Source of the DNA: Planctomycetota bacterium
GTDB lineage: Bacteria; Planctomycetota; UBA1135; GCA-002686595
Direction: 5' to 3'
Length of the DNA stretch: 40,718 nucleotides
NCBI GenBank assembly: GCA_020847695.1
Contig: JADLBP010000032.1
Coordinates: 1-40,718 of the forward strand
Positions 9,073 to 17,169 of this stretch are shown here, piece by piece. The position numbers and the translations under genes are program-made. The notes beneath the pieces are model-generated. The model made no database searches and was not told where the DNA came from. It worked only from the letters and a program-made list of their open reading frames with translations. Numbering within the stretch: position 1 is the first letter of the stretch; each line of letters starts with the position of its first letter.

Positions 9073-9375
9073 ATGGAGATCGGCGAGTTCCAGAAGCTGA
9101 TCGAGCGCATCTACTTCGAGCGCGACAGCCGCCGCGGGCTCGCCGGGACGCACATGTGGTTCTGCGAGGAGGTGGGGGAGTTGACGCGCGCGCTGCGCCG
9201 CAAGAAGGCCGACGATCCGAAGAGCCGTGCGGAGCTCGAAGGCGAGTTCGCCGACGTGCTCGCGTGGCTCGCGACGCTCGCGTCGATGGCGGAGATCGAC
9301 CTGCAGGCCGCGGCCGCGAAGAAGTACGCCCAGGGCTGTCCTCGCTGTCACGCCGCGCCTTGCGGCTGCCCGTAG
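9073..9375 (+). CDS. MazG-like nucleotide pyrophosphohydrolase
   Basis: 100 residues. The all-alpha MazG fold is shown by EEVGELTRAL and ELEGEFADVLAWLATLA, giving the EExxE and ExxD metal-binding pattern of nucleoside-triphosphate pyrophosphohydrolases. The protein ends in a cysteine-rich tail, YAQGCPRCHAAPCGCP, with four cysteines that could bind a metal. This is the short single-domain form, about half the length of full MazG. The exact nucleotide substrate cannot be read from sequence. It sits five bases after the phosphatase gene and 13 bases before priA. Confidence 0.85.
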   Translation: MEIGEFQKLIERIYFERDSRRGLAGTHMWFCEEVGELTRALRRKKADDPKSRAELEGEFADVLAWLATLASMAEIDLQAAAAKKYAQGCPRCHAAPCGCP

Positions 9376-9388
9376 AATCCTGCGTTCC

Positions 9389-11689
9389 ATGGCCGGCACC
9401 AGACGAGCCCGCGCAGCGGGGCCGGGACTGTTCCCGTCGGACGAACCCGAGCGGACGCCGGACGTCGGCGTGCTGCGCGTCGCGAGCGTCGCGCTCAATC
9501 GGCCGGTGCGGCGCGAGTTCACGTACCTGATCCCGGACGCGCTCGCGGAGCGCGTCGTGCCCGGCGTCCGGGTCGCGGTCGACTTCGGCGGCTTGCGCGA
9601 GCTCGGCGTCGTCGTCCAAGTCGGCGGCGAGAGCGACGTGCCGCGCGCGAAGCTGAAGCCGCTCGCGAAGCTGCTCGACGCCGAGCCGTTGGTTTCGCGC
9701 GAGCTCGTCGGGCTCGCGCGCTGGATCGCGACCGAGTACGCGTGCTCGTGGGGCGAAGCGCTCGCTGCGATCCTGCCCGCCGGGCTGAAGAGCGAAGCCG
9801 GCCATCGACGGGTGACGACGATCCGCCTCGCCGAGAACGTCGGCGCGCGCGAGCTCGCGGAGCTCGAGACGACGCAGCCGAAGCAGCATCGCGTGTTGCG
9901 CACGTTGATGGAGCTCGGCGGCGCGATCGAGCTGCGCGATCTCTGTCGCCAGCTCAACCTCTCGGACGCGCCCGCACGGACGCTCGCGAAGAACGGCCTG
10001 GTCGTGATCGAGCGCGTCGAGGCCGCGCGCGACGCGCTCGAGTTCGCGAAGAGCGGGCGCACGCGGCCCGAACGGCTCACCGAACGCCAGCGCGTCGCCG
10101 TCGAGGCGCTCCACGGCGCGCTCGCGGCCCGCGAGCACAAGGGCTTCCTGCTCGAGGGCGTCACCGGCTCCGGCAAGACCGAGGTCTACCTCGAGGCGAT
10201 CGAACGCGCGCTCGAGCTCGGCCGCAGCTCGATCGTGCTGGTGCCGGAGATCGCGCTGACGCCGCAGACCGTCGGCTGGTTCCGTTCGCGCTTCGAGCGC
10301 GTCGCGGTGCTGCACAGCCGCATGACCGACCTGCAACGGCTCGACATGTGGCTCTCGATCGCCCACGGCGGTCCGATGGTCGTCGTCGGCGCGCGTTCCG
10401 CGATCTTCGCGCCGGTCAGCGACCTCGGCGTCGTCGTCGTCGACGAGGAGCACGAGCCGTCGTTCAAGCAAGGCAGCACGCCGCGCTATCACGCCCGCGA
10501 CGTCGCTTTGGAGCGCGCGCGGCTCTCCAACGCGGTGTGCGTGCTCGGCTCCGCGACCCCGTCGCTCGAAACGTGGTGCGCGGCGCGCGAGGGCAAGCTC
10601 GGCCACCTGCGTCTTCCGGAGCGCGCGGGCGGCAAGCCGCTGCCGCCGGTCGAAGTGCTCGACCTGAAGAGCGAACGCCTCGCGTCGACGCCGTCGCGGC
10701 TCTTCAGCGTCCGCCTGATCGAGCAGTTGCGCGCGGTGCTCGACCGCAAGGAGCAGGCGATCCTGTTCCTCAATCGTCGCGGGTTCTCGCCGGTGCTGTG
10801 GTGCTCCGGCTGCAAGGAGACCGTGCGCTGCAAACGCTGCGACGTGACGTTGGTGTTCCACCGACGCATCCAGCGGCTCGTCTGTCACCTCTGTTGCGAA
10901 GAGCTGCCCGCGGTGCAGAGCTGCCCGACGTGCACCAAGCCCGCATTGCGTTACCTGAGCGCCGGCGCGGAGCGCATCGAGCAGGAGCTCGTCGAGCGCT
11001 TCGAAGGCGCGCGTGTTCAACGGATGGATTCCGACACGATGCGTCGCCGCGAGGACTACGAGCGCGTGCTCGACGCGTTCGGCCGCGGCGAGATCGACGT
11101 GCTCGTCGGCACGCAGATGATCGCGAAGGGGCTCGACTTCCCGCGCGTCACGCTGGTCGGCATCGTCAGCGCCGACAGCGCGCTCTACCTGCCCGACTTC
11201 CGCGCGTCCGAGCGCACGTTCCAACTGATCGCCCAGGTCGCCGGGCGCGCGGGTCGCGGCGAGCTCGCGGGCCGCATCGTCGTGCAGACCCACTCGCCGC
11301 AGCACTCGGCGATCGTGCGCGCGTCGCACCACGACTTCGAGGGCTTCGCGAAGGCCGAGAGCGAGCTGCGCGCCGAGCTCGGCTATCCGCCGTACGGCCG
11401 CCTGATGCGCGTCTTCTTCGAGGACCCGAGCGAGCCGAAGGTCGTGCAAGCCGCGCGCACGTTCGCCGACGCGCTGCGCGCGCGGGTGACCGATCCGACG
11501 ACCGCGTTGCTCGGGCCGGCGCCCGCGCCGATCGCGATGGCGCGCGGACGCTTCCGTCATCACCTGCTGATCAAGACGCCGCGCGTCGGCTCGGCGTTCG
11601 CCGCGGTGCGCGAGCTCGCGATTGAACTCGCCGAGCAAGCCGCCGCGCCGCGACCGACGCTCGACGTCGATCCGGTGTCGCTGCTGTGA
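9389..11689 (+). CDS. priA: Primosomal protein N' (replication restart helicase PriA)
   Basis: 3'-to-5' helicase that reloads the replisome at stalled forks. 766 residues from the ATG at 9389. An N-terminal 3'-end-binding domain includes NRPVRREFTYLIPD. Helicase motifs follow: Walker A GVTGSGKT at 257-264 and DEEH at 352-355. The zinc-binding cysteine cluster lies between Cys472 (CSGC) and Cys515 (CPTC). The C-terminal helicase lobe contains GTQMIAKGLDFP and QVAGRAGRG. Length is near the usual ~730 residues. The open frame continues upstream to 9227 but that part overlaps mazG-like and lacks homology. Confidence 0.96.
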   Translation: MAGTRRARAAGPGLFPSDEPERTPDVGVLRVASVALNRPVRREFTYLIPDALAERVVPGVRVAVDFGGLRELGVVVQVGGESDVPRAKLKPLAKLLDAEPLVSRELVGLARWIATEYACSWGEALAAILPAGLKSEAGHRRVTTIRLAENVGARELAELETTQPKQHRVLRTLMELGGAIELRDLCRQLNLSDAPARTLAKNGLVVIERVEAARDALEFAKSGRTRPERLTERQRVAVEALHGALAAREHKGFLLEGVTGSGKTEVYLEAIERALELGRSSIVLVPEIALTPQTVGWFRSRFERVAVLHSRMTDLQRLDMWLSIAHGGPMVVVGARSAIFAPVSDLGVVVVDEEHEPSFKQGSTPRYHARDVALERARLSNAVCVLGSATPSLETWCAAREGKLGHLRLPERAGGKPLPPVEVLDLKSERLASTPSRLFSVRLIEQLRAVLDRKEQAILFLNRRGFSPVLWCSGCKETVRCKRCDVTLVFHRRIQRLVCHLCCEELPAVQSCPTCTKPALRYLSAGAERIEQELVERFEGARVQRMDSDTMRRREDYERVLDAFGRGEIDVLVGTQMIAKGLDFPRVTLVGIVSADSALYLPDFRASERTFQLIAQVAGRAGRGELAGRIVVQTHSPQHSAIVRASHHDFEGFAKAESELRAELGYPPYGRLMRVFFEDPSEPKVVQAARTFADALRARVTDPTTALLGPAPAPIAMARGRFRHHLLIKTPRVGSAFAAVRELAIELAEQAAAPRPTLDVDPVSLL

Positions 11690-11717
11690 CTTGCGTCCGG
11701 TCCGGCGCGTGCGCACG

Positions 11718-12731
11718 ATGCGCGGCTCGCGGGTGATGGTCGAACGAGCACGGACTTCGTGGTGGAGCTCGCTGCTCCTCGGCATCGAGCGCATGGCGCT
11801 CGCTCTCGCGGCCTACTCGATCCTGCGCGCGGTGGTCGGGCCGCGGCTGTGGCCGCTGTCGTTCGTCGAAGCGCTGTTGCCGTGGATCGCGTTGCCGTCG
11901 TTCGTCTTCGTGCTCGTGGCGCTGCTCGCGCGGCGTTGGCGTTCGGTCGCTGCGCACGCGGTGATCGCGGTCGGCTGGTGGCTGCTCTTCGGCGGCACTC
12001 TCTGGTCGCGCGGCGCTCCGCCGGAGGTCGCCGGTACGCGTCTGACGGTGCTGACGTGCAACCTCGCGTCGGGCTTGGCTCGTATCGATCGACTCGAGCC
12101 GTTCTTCCGCGACTCGGGCGCGGACGTGATCGTGCTGCAGGAGCTCGACGACGAGGAAACGTACGAACTCGGCTCGCGCCTGCTCGACGTGTACCCGTAC
12201 CGCGACCTGCACGGGCTCGGCGTGCCGGGCAAGGGCGTGTTGTCGAAGTTCCGCATCGTCGAGAGTTCGCTCTTCCGCCTGCAAGCCGAGCGTCCGTACC
12301 TGCGCGCGGTGCTCGACGTCGGCGGCGAGCGCGTGACGCTCTTCGACGTGCACGTGCCGCTCGAAGAGGTCCTGCTCGGTCCGTTCGGCGTCGCCGAGGA
12401 CGACGTCGCGGAGCTCGCGCGTCGCACGGTCGCGTCCGCACCGGCGCTGCTGGTCGGCGACTTCAATGCGACCAGCAACATGCTCGTCTACGGGCTCGCG
12501 CGCGACGCCGGGCTCGTCAACGCATTCGCCGAGCGCGGCGTCGGCCTCGGCGCGACGTTCCCGATCTTCGGGCGCTACCGCGGTGTGCCATGGCCGCGCT
12601 GCGTGCGCATCGACCACGTTTGGCACACCCAGGACTTCACGACGCTCTCGTGCGAGCTCGCGCCCGACGCGGGCAGCGACCACCGTCCGCTGACGGCAAC
12701 GCTGGTGCTGCGCGCGCGGAACGAGCGCTGA
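11718..12731 (+). CDS. Endonuclease/exonuclease/phosphatase-family membrane protein
   Basis: 337 residues. Two or three hydrophobic helices lie within the first ~100 residues (for example ALLPWIALPSFVFVLVALL). An EEP (DNase I-like) domain follows, with NLASG, the catalytic-type glutamate in VLQELDDEE, GDFNAT and the terminal SDHRPL. Members of this layout are annotated as secreted or periplasm-facing nucleases or phosphatases; the substrate cannot be read here. An ATG at 11736 and a GTG at 11709 are alternative starts. It begins 28 bases after priA and ends three bases before the convergent carA. Confidence 0.8.
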   Translation: MRGSRVMVERARTSWWSSLLLGIERMALALAAYSILRAVVGPRLWPLSFVEALLPWIALPSFVFVLVALLARRWRSVAAHAVIAVGWWLLFGGTLWSRGAPPEVAGTRLTVLTCNLASGLARIDRLEPFFRDSGADVIVLQELDDEETYELGSRLLDVYPYRDLHGLGVPGKGVLSKFRIVESSLFRLQAERPYLRAVLDVGGERVTLFDVHVPLEEVLLGPFGVAEDDVAELARRTVASAPALLVGDFNATSNMLVYGLARDAGLVNAFAERGVGLGATFPIFGRYRGVPWPRCVRIDHVWHTQDFTTLSCELAPDAGSDHRPLTATLVLRARNER

Positions 12732-12734
12732 ACA

Positions 12735-13859
12735 TCAACCGCGCACGAGCTTGCGGAAGCGTTGGAAGAGGTGCGCGCTGTCGAGCGGGCCGGGCGCCGC
12801 TTCCGGGTGGTACTGCACGCAGAAGACGGGGAGCTTCTTGTGGCGCATCCCTTCGACCGTCTGGTCGTTCAGGTTGATGTGCGTGAGCTCGAGGTCGTTG
12901 CCCATCGACTTCGGATCGACGGCGAACGAGTGGTTCTGCGAGGTGATCTCGACGCGGCCGGTGGTCAGGTCGCGAACCGGGTGGTTGGCCCCATGGTGGC
13001 CGAACGGGAGCTTGTAGGTCTTCGCCCCGAGCACGATCGAGAGGATCTGGTGACCGAGGCAGATGCCGAAGATCGGCTTCTTGTCGATCAGGTTCGAGAG
13101 CGTCGCGATCGCGGTCTTCACCGCCGCGGGATCGCCCGGGCCGTTCGACAGGAAGATCGCTTCCGGGTCCATGCCGAGCACGTCGCTCGCGCTGGTCGTC
13201 GACGGCACGACGGTGACGTCGAAGCCGCTGTGCACCAGCGAGCGCATGATGTTGCTCTTCGCCCCGAAGTCGAACGCGACGCAGCGGATCCGGTCGCGCG
13301 GCGCGGCCTCGACCAGCGTCGGATACGACTTGTCGTAGCCCGCGTCCCAGTTGTACGGCTTCTTGCAGCTCACCTCGGTCGCGAGATCGCGTCCATCGGT
13401 CGCCGGAGCGCTCTTCGCCTTCGCGACCAGCGACTTCGCATCGGAGTCGATCGTCGACACGACGCCGCGCAAGCAACCCTCGACGCGCAGCATCTTGGTG
13501 ACCATCCGCGTGTCGATGCCTTCGATCGCGATCACGCCCTTCTCCTTCAGCCAGTCGGGCAGCGAGAGGTCGGCGCGGCGCGAGCTCGGGATCGAGCTCA
13601 TCTCCTTGATCACGAACGCCTCGGCCCACGCCTTCGGGCTCTCGTCGTCCTCGCGCGCGATCCCGTAGTTGCCGATCAGCGGGTAGGTCATCGTCACGAT
13701 CTGCCCGTAGTACGACGGATCGGTGAGGATCTCCTGGTAGCCGGTCATCGCGGTGTTGAACACCACGTCGCCGCGCTTCTCGCCGCTCGCGCCGACCGAG
13801 CGCCCCTCGATCACGACGCCGTTCTCCAGCGCGATCCAAGCCTTGGCTTCCGAGCTCAC
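12735..13859 (-). CDS. carA: Carbamoyl-phosphate synthase small subunit
   Basis: Glutamine amidotransferase subunit that feeds ammonia to CarB for pyrimidine and arginine synthesis. 374 residues. The CarA-specific N-terminal domain includes ENGVVIEG, FNTAMTGYQEILTDPSY and GIDTR. The class I glutaminase domain follows, with the nucleophile in GICLGHQ and the His-Glu pair in QYHPEAAPGP. Length is normal. The start is GTG at 13859, overlapping the larB stop (GTGA). No carB is visible in the window. Confidence 0.96.
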   Translation of the reverse strand: MSSEAKAWIALENGVVIEGRSVGASGEKRGDVVFNTAMTGYQEILTDPSYYGQIVTMTYPLIGNYGIAREDDESPKAWAEAFVIKEMSSIPSSRRADLSLPDWLKEKGVIAIEGIDTRMVTKMLRVEGCLRGVVSTIDSDAKSLVAKAKSAPATDGRDLATEVSCKKPYNWDAGYDKSYPTLVEAAPRDRIRCVAFDFGAKSNIMRSLVHSGFDVTVVPSTTSASDVLGMDPEAIFLSNGPGDPAAVKTAIATLSNLIDKKPIFGICLGHQILSIVLGAKTYKLPFGHHGANHPVRDLTTGRVEITSQNHSFAVDPKSMGNDLELTHINLNDQTVEGMRHKKLPVFCVQYHPEAAPGPLDSAHLFQRFRKLVRG

Positions 13860-14614
13860 TTGCGAACCTCCGCGAGTTGATGGATGCGTGCCGCGGCGAC
13901 GCCTGCGCCGAAGCCGTTGTCGATGTTGACGACCGTGACTCCCGCAGCGCAGGAGTTGAGCATGCCGAGCAGCGCCGCGAGCCCGCCGAAGGACGCGCCA
14001 TAGCCGATCGAAGTCGGCACCGCGATCACCGGGCGATCGACCAGGCCGCCGACGACGCTCGGAAGCGCGCCTTCCATGCCGGCGACGACTACGAGCGCGT
14101 GCGCCGCGCGCAGTCGGTCGACCTGGGCGAGCACGCGGTGCACGCCCGCGACGCCGACGTCTTGGAGCTCCTCGACGCGCGCGCCGAAGAAGCGCGCGGT
14201 CAGCACGGCTTCTTCCGCGACCGGCGCGTCCGAGGTGCCGGCGCTGATCACCAGCACGTAGCCCGAGCCCTCTTCGCGCGGGGTGTCGAGCACGAAGCAA
14301 TGCGAGCGCGCGTGCCAGCGGCCGCGCGGGAACGCCGCGACCAGCGCCGCGCCGCCTTCCGGAGTCGCGCGGGTGACCAGCAGGCGCTCGTGGTGCTCGA
14401 GCAGCGCGCGAGCGATCTCGACGAGCTCGTCCGGCGTCTTGCCCGCGCCGTAGACGACCTCCGGCCCGCCGCAGCGCAGCTCGCGATGCAAATCGAGCCG
14501 GGTGTGGCCGAGGTCGAGCACCGGAAAGCTCGCCAGCCGCGACACGCCCTCGTCGATCGAGGTGGTGCCGCGCTTCACCGCTGCCAAGAGCTCTGCGAGG
14601 TGTTCCCGGTTCAC
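13856..14614 (-). CDS. larB: LarB-like pyridinium-3,5-biscarboxylate mononucleotide synthase
   Basis: LarB carboxylates the pyridinium ring of nicotinic acid adenine dinucleotide and releases AMP, the first step of nickel-pincer nucleotide synthesis. The 252-residue protein has the N-terminal LarB region (DLGHTRLDLHRELRCGGPEV, YGAGKT) and a PurE-like C-terminal half with ISAGTSDAPVAEEA, GMEGALPSVVGGL, PTSIGYGASFGG and NIDNGFGAG. Start is GTG at 14614. It lies in an S41 peptidase-tsaD-larB-carA operon; larC, larE and larA are not in the window. It could therefore act with distant partners or have a different carboxylase role. Confidence 0.9.
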   Translation of the reverse strand: MNREHLAELLAAVKRGTTSIDEGVSRLASFPVLDLGHTRLDLHRELRCGGPEVVYGAGKTPDELVEIARALLEHHERLLVTRATPEGGAALVAAFPRGRWHARSHCFVLDTPREEGSGYVLVISAGTSDAPVAEEAVLTARFFGARVEELQDVGVAGVHRVLAQVDRLRAAHALVVVAGMEGALPSVVGGLVDRPVIAVPTSIGYGASFGGLAALLGMLNSCAAGVTVVNIDNGFGAGVAAARIHQLAEVRK

Positions 14615-14677
14615 GCGGGGGGAAGATTACACACGACGACCGCCGGTTGGGCGAGAGGAACTTGGCCGAGAGCCACG

Positions 14678-15694
14678 TCACTGCGGGCAGGCATCGGCCT
14701 CGAGCCCCGCCAGACGGCCGGCCTTCCAGAGATGCCAGCCGAGCCCCGCGATCATCGCGGCGTTGTCGGTGCAGTACGCCGGCGACGGGAAGATTGCCTC
14801 CACGCCGTGCTCCGCGGCCTTCGCGCGCATCACGTCGCGCAGCCGCCGATTGCACGCGACGCCGCCGACGACGTGGATGCGCGGGAGCCCGAGCTCGGCC
14901 GCGGCCGCCACGGTCGGGCCGACCAGGGAGTCCGCGACCGCCGCCTCGAACGATGCCGCGACGTCCGCACGGTCGGGGATCGCGTCGGGGGCGGGCGTCG
15001 GCGCGAGCGCGTCCTGGCCGCGCAAGTGATAGAGGACCGCGGTCTTCAGGCCGCTGAACGAGAACGCGGGCTTGCCCCGCTTCGGCCGGCAGCGCGGGAA
15101 GTCGTACGCGCGATCGTTGCCGGTCGCCGCGAGCTTCGAGATCGACGGTCCGCCCGGGTACGAGAGGCCGAGCAGGTAGGCGACCTTGTCGAACGCCTCG
15201 CCGGCGGCATCGTCGAGCGTGCGGGAGACGAGCTCGAGCTCGAACGGCGAGCGCGCGATGTAGAGCGCGGTGTGACCGCCCGAGACGACCAGTGCGAGGC
15301 TCGGGTAGTGCTCGCCCGCGGTTTCCATCGTCGCGGCGTAGGCGTGGGCCTCGATGTGGTTGACGCACACCAGCGGCAGCCCGCGCGCGAACGCGAGCCC
15401 CTTCGCCGCGGAGAGCCCGACCAGCAGCGAGCCGATCAACCCCGGCCGGTTGGTGACCGCGATACAGCCGATGTCGGCGAGGCCGACGCGAGCGTCGGCG
15501 AGCGCGCGGTCGACCAGCGGAAGGATCACCCGCAAGTGCGAGCGCCCGGCGATCTCGGGCACGACGCCGCCGTAGCGCGCGTGCTCGAGCACCTGGCTCT
15601 CGACCGCCGACGACAGGATCTCCCTGCCGCCTCGTACGACGGCGACCGCGGTTTCGTCGCACGACGATTCGATGCCGAGGACGAGTTCGCTCAT
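14678..15694 (-). CDS. tsaD: tRNA N6-threonylcarbamoyladenosine transferase TsaD
   Basis: Transfers the threonylcarbamoyl group to A37 of ANN-decoding tRNAs. 338 residues, the usual length. It opens with MSELVLGIESSCDETAVAVV, continues with the metal-binding HIEAH motif (in VNHIEAHAYA), VSGGHT and AYLLGLSYPGGPSI, and ends with CTDNAAMIAG. The ATG at 15694 overlaps the stop of the S41 peptidase (ATGA). A 63-base gap with nothing recognisable separates its stop from larB. Confidence 0.97.
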   Translation of the reverse strand: MSELVLGIESSCDETAVAVVRGGREILSSAVESQVLEHARYGGVVPEIAGRSHLRVILPLVDRALADARVGLADIGCIAVTNRPGLIGSLLVGLSAAKGLAFARGLPLVCVNHIEAHAYAATMETAGEHYPSLALVVSGGHTALYIARSPFELELVSRTLDDAAGEAFDKVAYLLGLSYPGGPSISKLAATGNDRAYDFPRCRPKRGKPAFSFSGLKTAVLYHLRGQDALAPTPAPDAIPDRADVAASFEAAVADSLVGPTVAAAAELGLPRIHVVGGVACNRRLRDVMRAKAAEHGVEAIFPSPAYCTDNAAMIAGLGWHLWKAGRLAGLEADACPQ

Positions 15695-16998
15695 CGCGCG
15701 GAGCCCTCCGAAGCGCGCGCCAGCCGCTCTGGCCGTTCGCCCGAGAGCAACGCGACCGCCGCGTCCAGCTCGGCGTCGGGCGGCGGCTCGGGGATCAGGT
15801 CGAGGCCGTCGTCTTGCTCCCAGCGCCGCAGCTCGTCGAGCGCGCTCGCCGGTGGCGTGTGGGTGGCGAGGAACGCGTGGACGCGCTTGCGCGCGGCCGC
15901 CGGGACGTCGACCGCGAAGTCGGGCACCAGCCCGAACTCCCAAGCCTTGTCCACCGTGCGCTCGAGGTTGCGGTGCGCCGGCGTGTAGTAGTACGAGCTG
16001 GTCAACTTGACGATCGCCTCGTGCTCGCCGAATGCGCGGATCTTCTGGACCATGCCTTTGCCGTAGGTCGGCGCCCCGACGAGCACGGCCGCGCGGTGAT
16101 CCTGCAGCGCGCCGGCGAGCACTTCGCTCGCGCTCGCGGAGTCCGAGTCGATCAAGACCACCAGTGGCAGCCCGGCGTAGCGTGCTTCACCGGGCGCGGC
16201 CTCGTACGACGTGCTCTCCGCGCGTCCCTCGGTCGTGACGACGACGCCGCCCGCGAGGAAGCGATTCGCGACCCGGACCGCAGAGGAGAGCACCCCGCCG
16301 GGATTGCCGCGGACGTCGAGTACCAGCGCTCGCGCGCCCTGCGCCGTGACGTTTTCGATCGCGCGGTCGAACTCGTCGGGCGTTTGATGGCTGAACGACG
16401 TGATCGCGAGGTAGCCGATGCCGCGGTCGGAGTCGAGCACGCGCGCGTGGCGGACGGTCGGATCGACGAGCTCGAGGGTTTCCAACGAGAGCGAGCGCTC
16501 CCCGCCGTCGCGCGATGCGAGCACCAAGTCGATCGACGTGTCGGTAGCGGCCGCGACGCGGCGGCTCAAGTCGCCATCCTGCATGTCGGTCAGCCGGACG
16601 CCGTCGACCGAGATCAAGCGATCGCCGACGCGGATCCCTGCGCGCTCGGCGGGGGAATCCGGCAGGCAGAAAAGCACCTGGCCATCCCGCGGCGGATCGC
16701 GGAACACGACACCGATGCCGCGGTAGCGACCGCCGGTCTCGCGCTCGAACTCCGCGACCTGCTCCCGACCCAGGAAGCGCGAGTACCGATCGAGGTCCTC
16801 GACCATCCCGTGGAGCGCGGACTCGAGCAGCGCTTCGTCGCTGACCGGCCGGACGTAGTTCGCGCGAACGAAGTCGCGGACCTCGCGGTAGCGCGCGACA
16901 TCGGCGTCGCCGCTGTCGGGCAGGATGAAACGCAGGATCCCGGCCAGAAGCAGGCCACATAGGACGCCGATGACGAGGTGTAGGAGATCCCGCTTCAT
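15691..16998 (-). CDS. S41-family C-terminal processing peptidase
   Basis: Exported serine protease of the CtpA/Prc family that trims or degrades periplasmic proteins. 435 residues from the ATG at 16998 (MKRDLLHLV...). It has an N-terminal membrane or signal helix (about 5-25), a PDZ domain (GVVFRDP, AGIRVGDRLISVDG) and an S41 catalytic core. The core carries the nucleophile block SDSASASEVLAGAL (about 285-298) and the general-base lysine in YGKGMVQ (about 314). An in-frame upstream codon at 17025 would place charged residues before the signal helix, so I rejected it. First gene of the operon leading to tsaD, larB and carA. Confidence 0.94.
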   Translation of the reverse strand: MKRDLLHLVIGVLCGLLLAGILRFILPDSGDADVARYREVRDFVRANYVRPVSDEALLESALHGMVEDLDRYSRFLGREQVAEFERETGGRYRGIGVVFRDPPRDGQVLFCLPDSPAERAGIRVGDRLISVDGVRLTDMQDGDLSRRVAAATDTSIDLVLASRDGGERSLSLETLELVDPTVRHARVLDSDRGIGYLAITSFSHQTPDEFDRAIENVTAQGARALVLDVRGNPGGVLSSAVRVANRFLAGGVVVTTEGRAESTSYEAAPGEARYAGLPLVVLIDSDSASASEVLAGALQDHRAAVLVGAPTYGKGMVQKIRAFGEHEAIVKLTSSYYYTPAHRNLERTVDKAWEFGLVPDFAVDVPAAARKRVHAFLATHTPPASALDELRRWEQDDGLDLIPEPPPDAELDAAVALLSGERPERLARASEGSAR

Positions 16999-17023
16999 GA
17001 CACGCGACCGGGCGTGGAGGCGC

Positions 17024-17029
17024 ATTCTA
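17024..17029 (-). promoter_or_regulatory. Possible -10 element for the S41 peptidase operon
   Basis: Reads TAGAAT on the minus strand, the same hexamer as in the good promoter before the TPR gene. It would start transcription about 20 bases before the S41 ATG. No convincing -35 is found at 16-18 bases, so the support is weak. Confidence 0.3.
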
Positions 17030-17169
17030 CCTGTCCCCGCCTGCGGCGACGAACCGGGCGGCTTGTCCCTCTCGGAGGACGCGCGCGCGCGGCGCTTCGA
17101 AGTCGCGTTCGGTGCTACCCCGGGCGAGGCGGACGCTTACACGTTCGTGTCCGCGGCCCTTCAGGTGGC

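Noticed and set aside
6998..11794. Very long minus-strand open frame (1598 codons) opposite pgpA, the phosphatase, mazG-like and priA
   Set aside because: Its product is repetitive Arg/Ala/Glu/Asp sequence with no domain, it lies opposite well-recognised genes, and long antisense frames are expected at this GC content.
12735..15662. One continuous 975-codon frame that could be read as a CarA fusion protein
   Set aside because: Only the carA part (from GTG 13859) has homology; the upstream part is an alternate frame of larB and tsaD.
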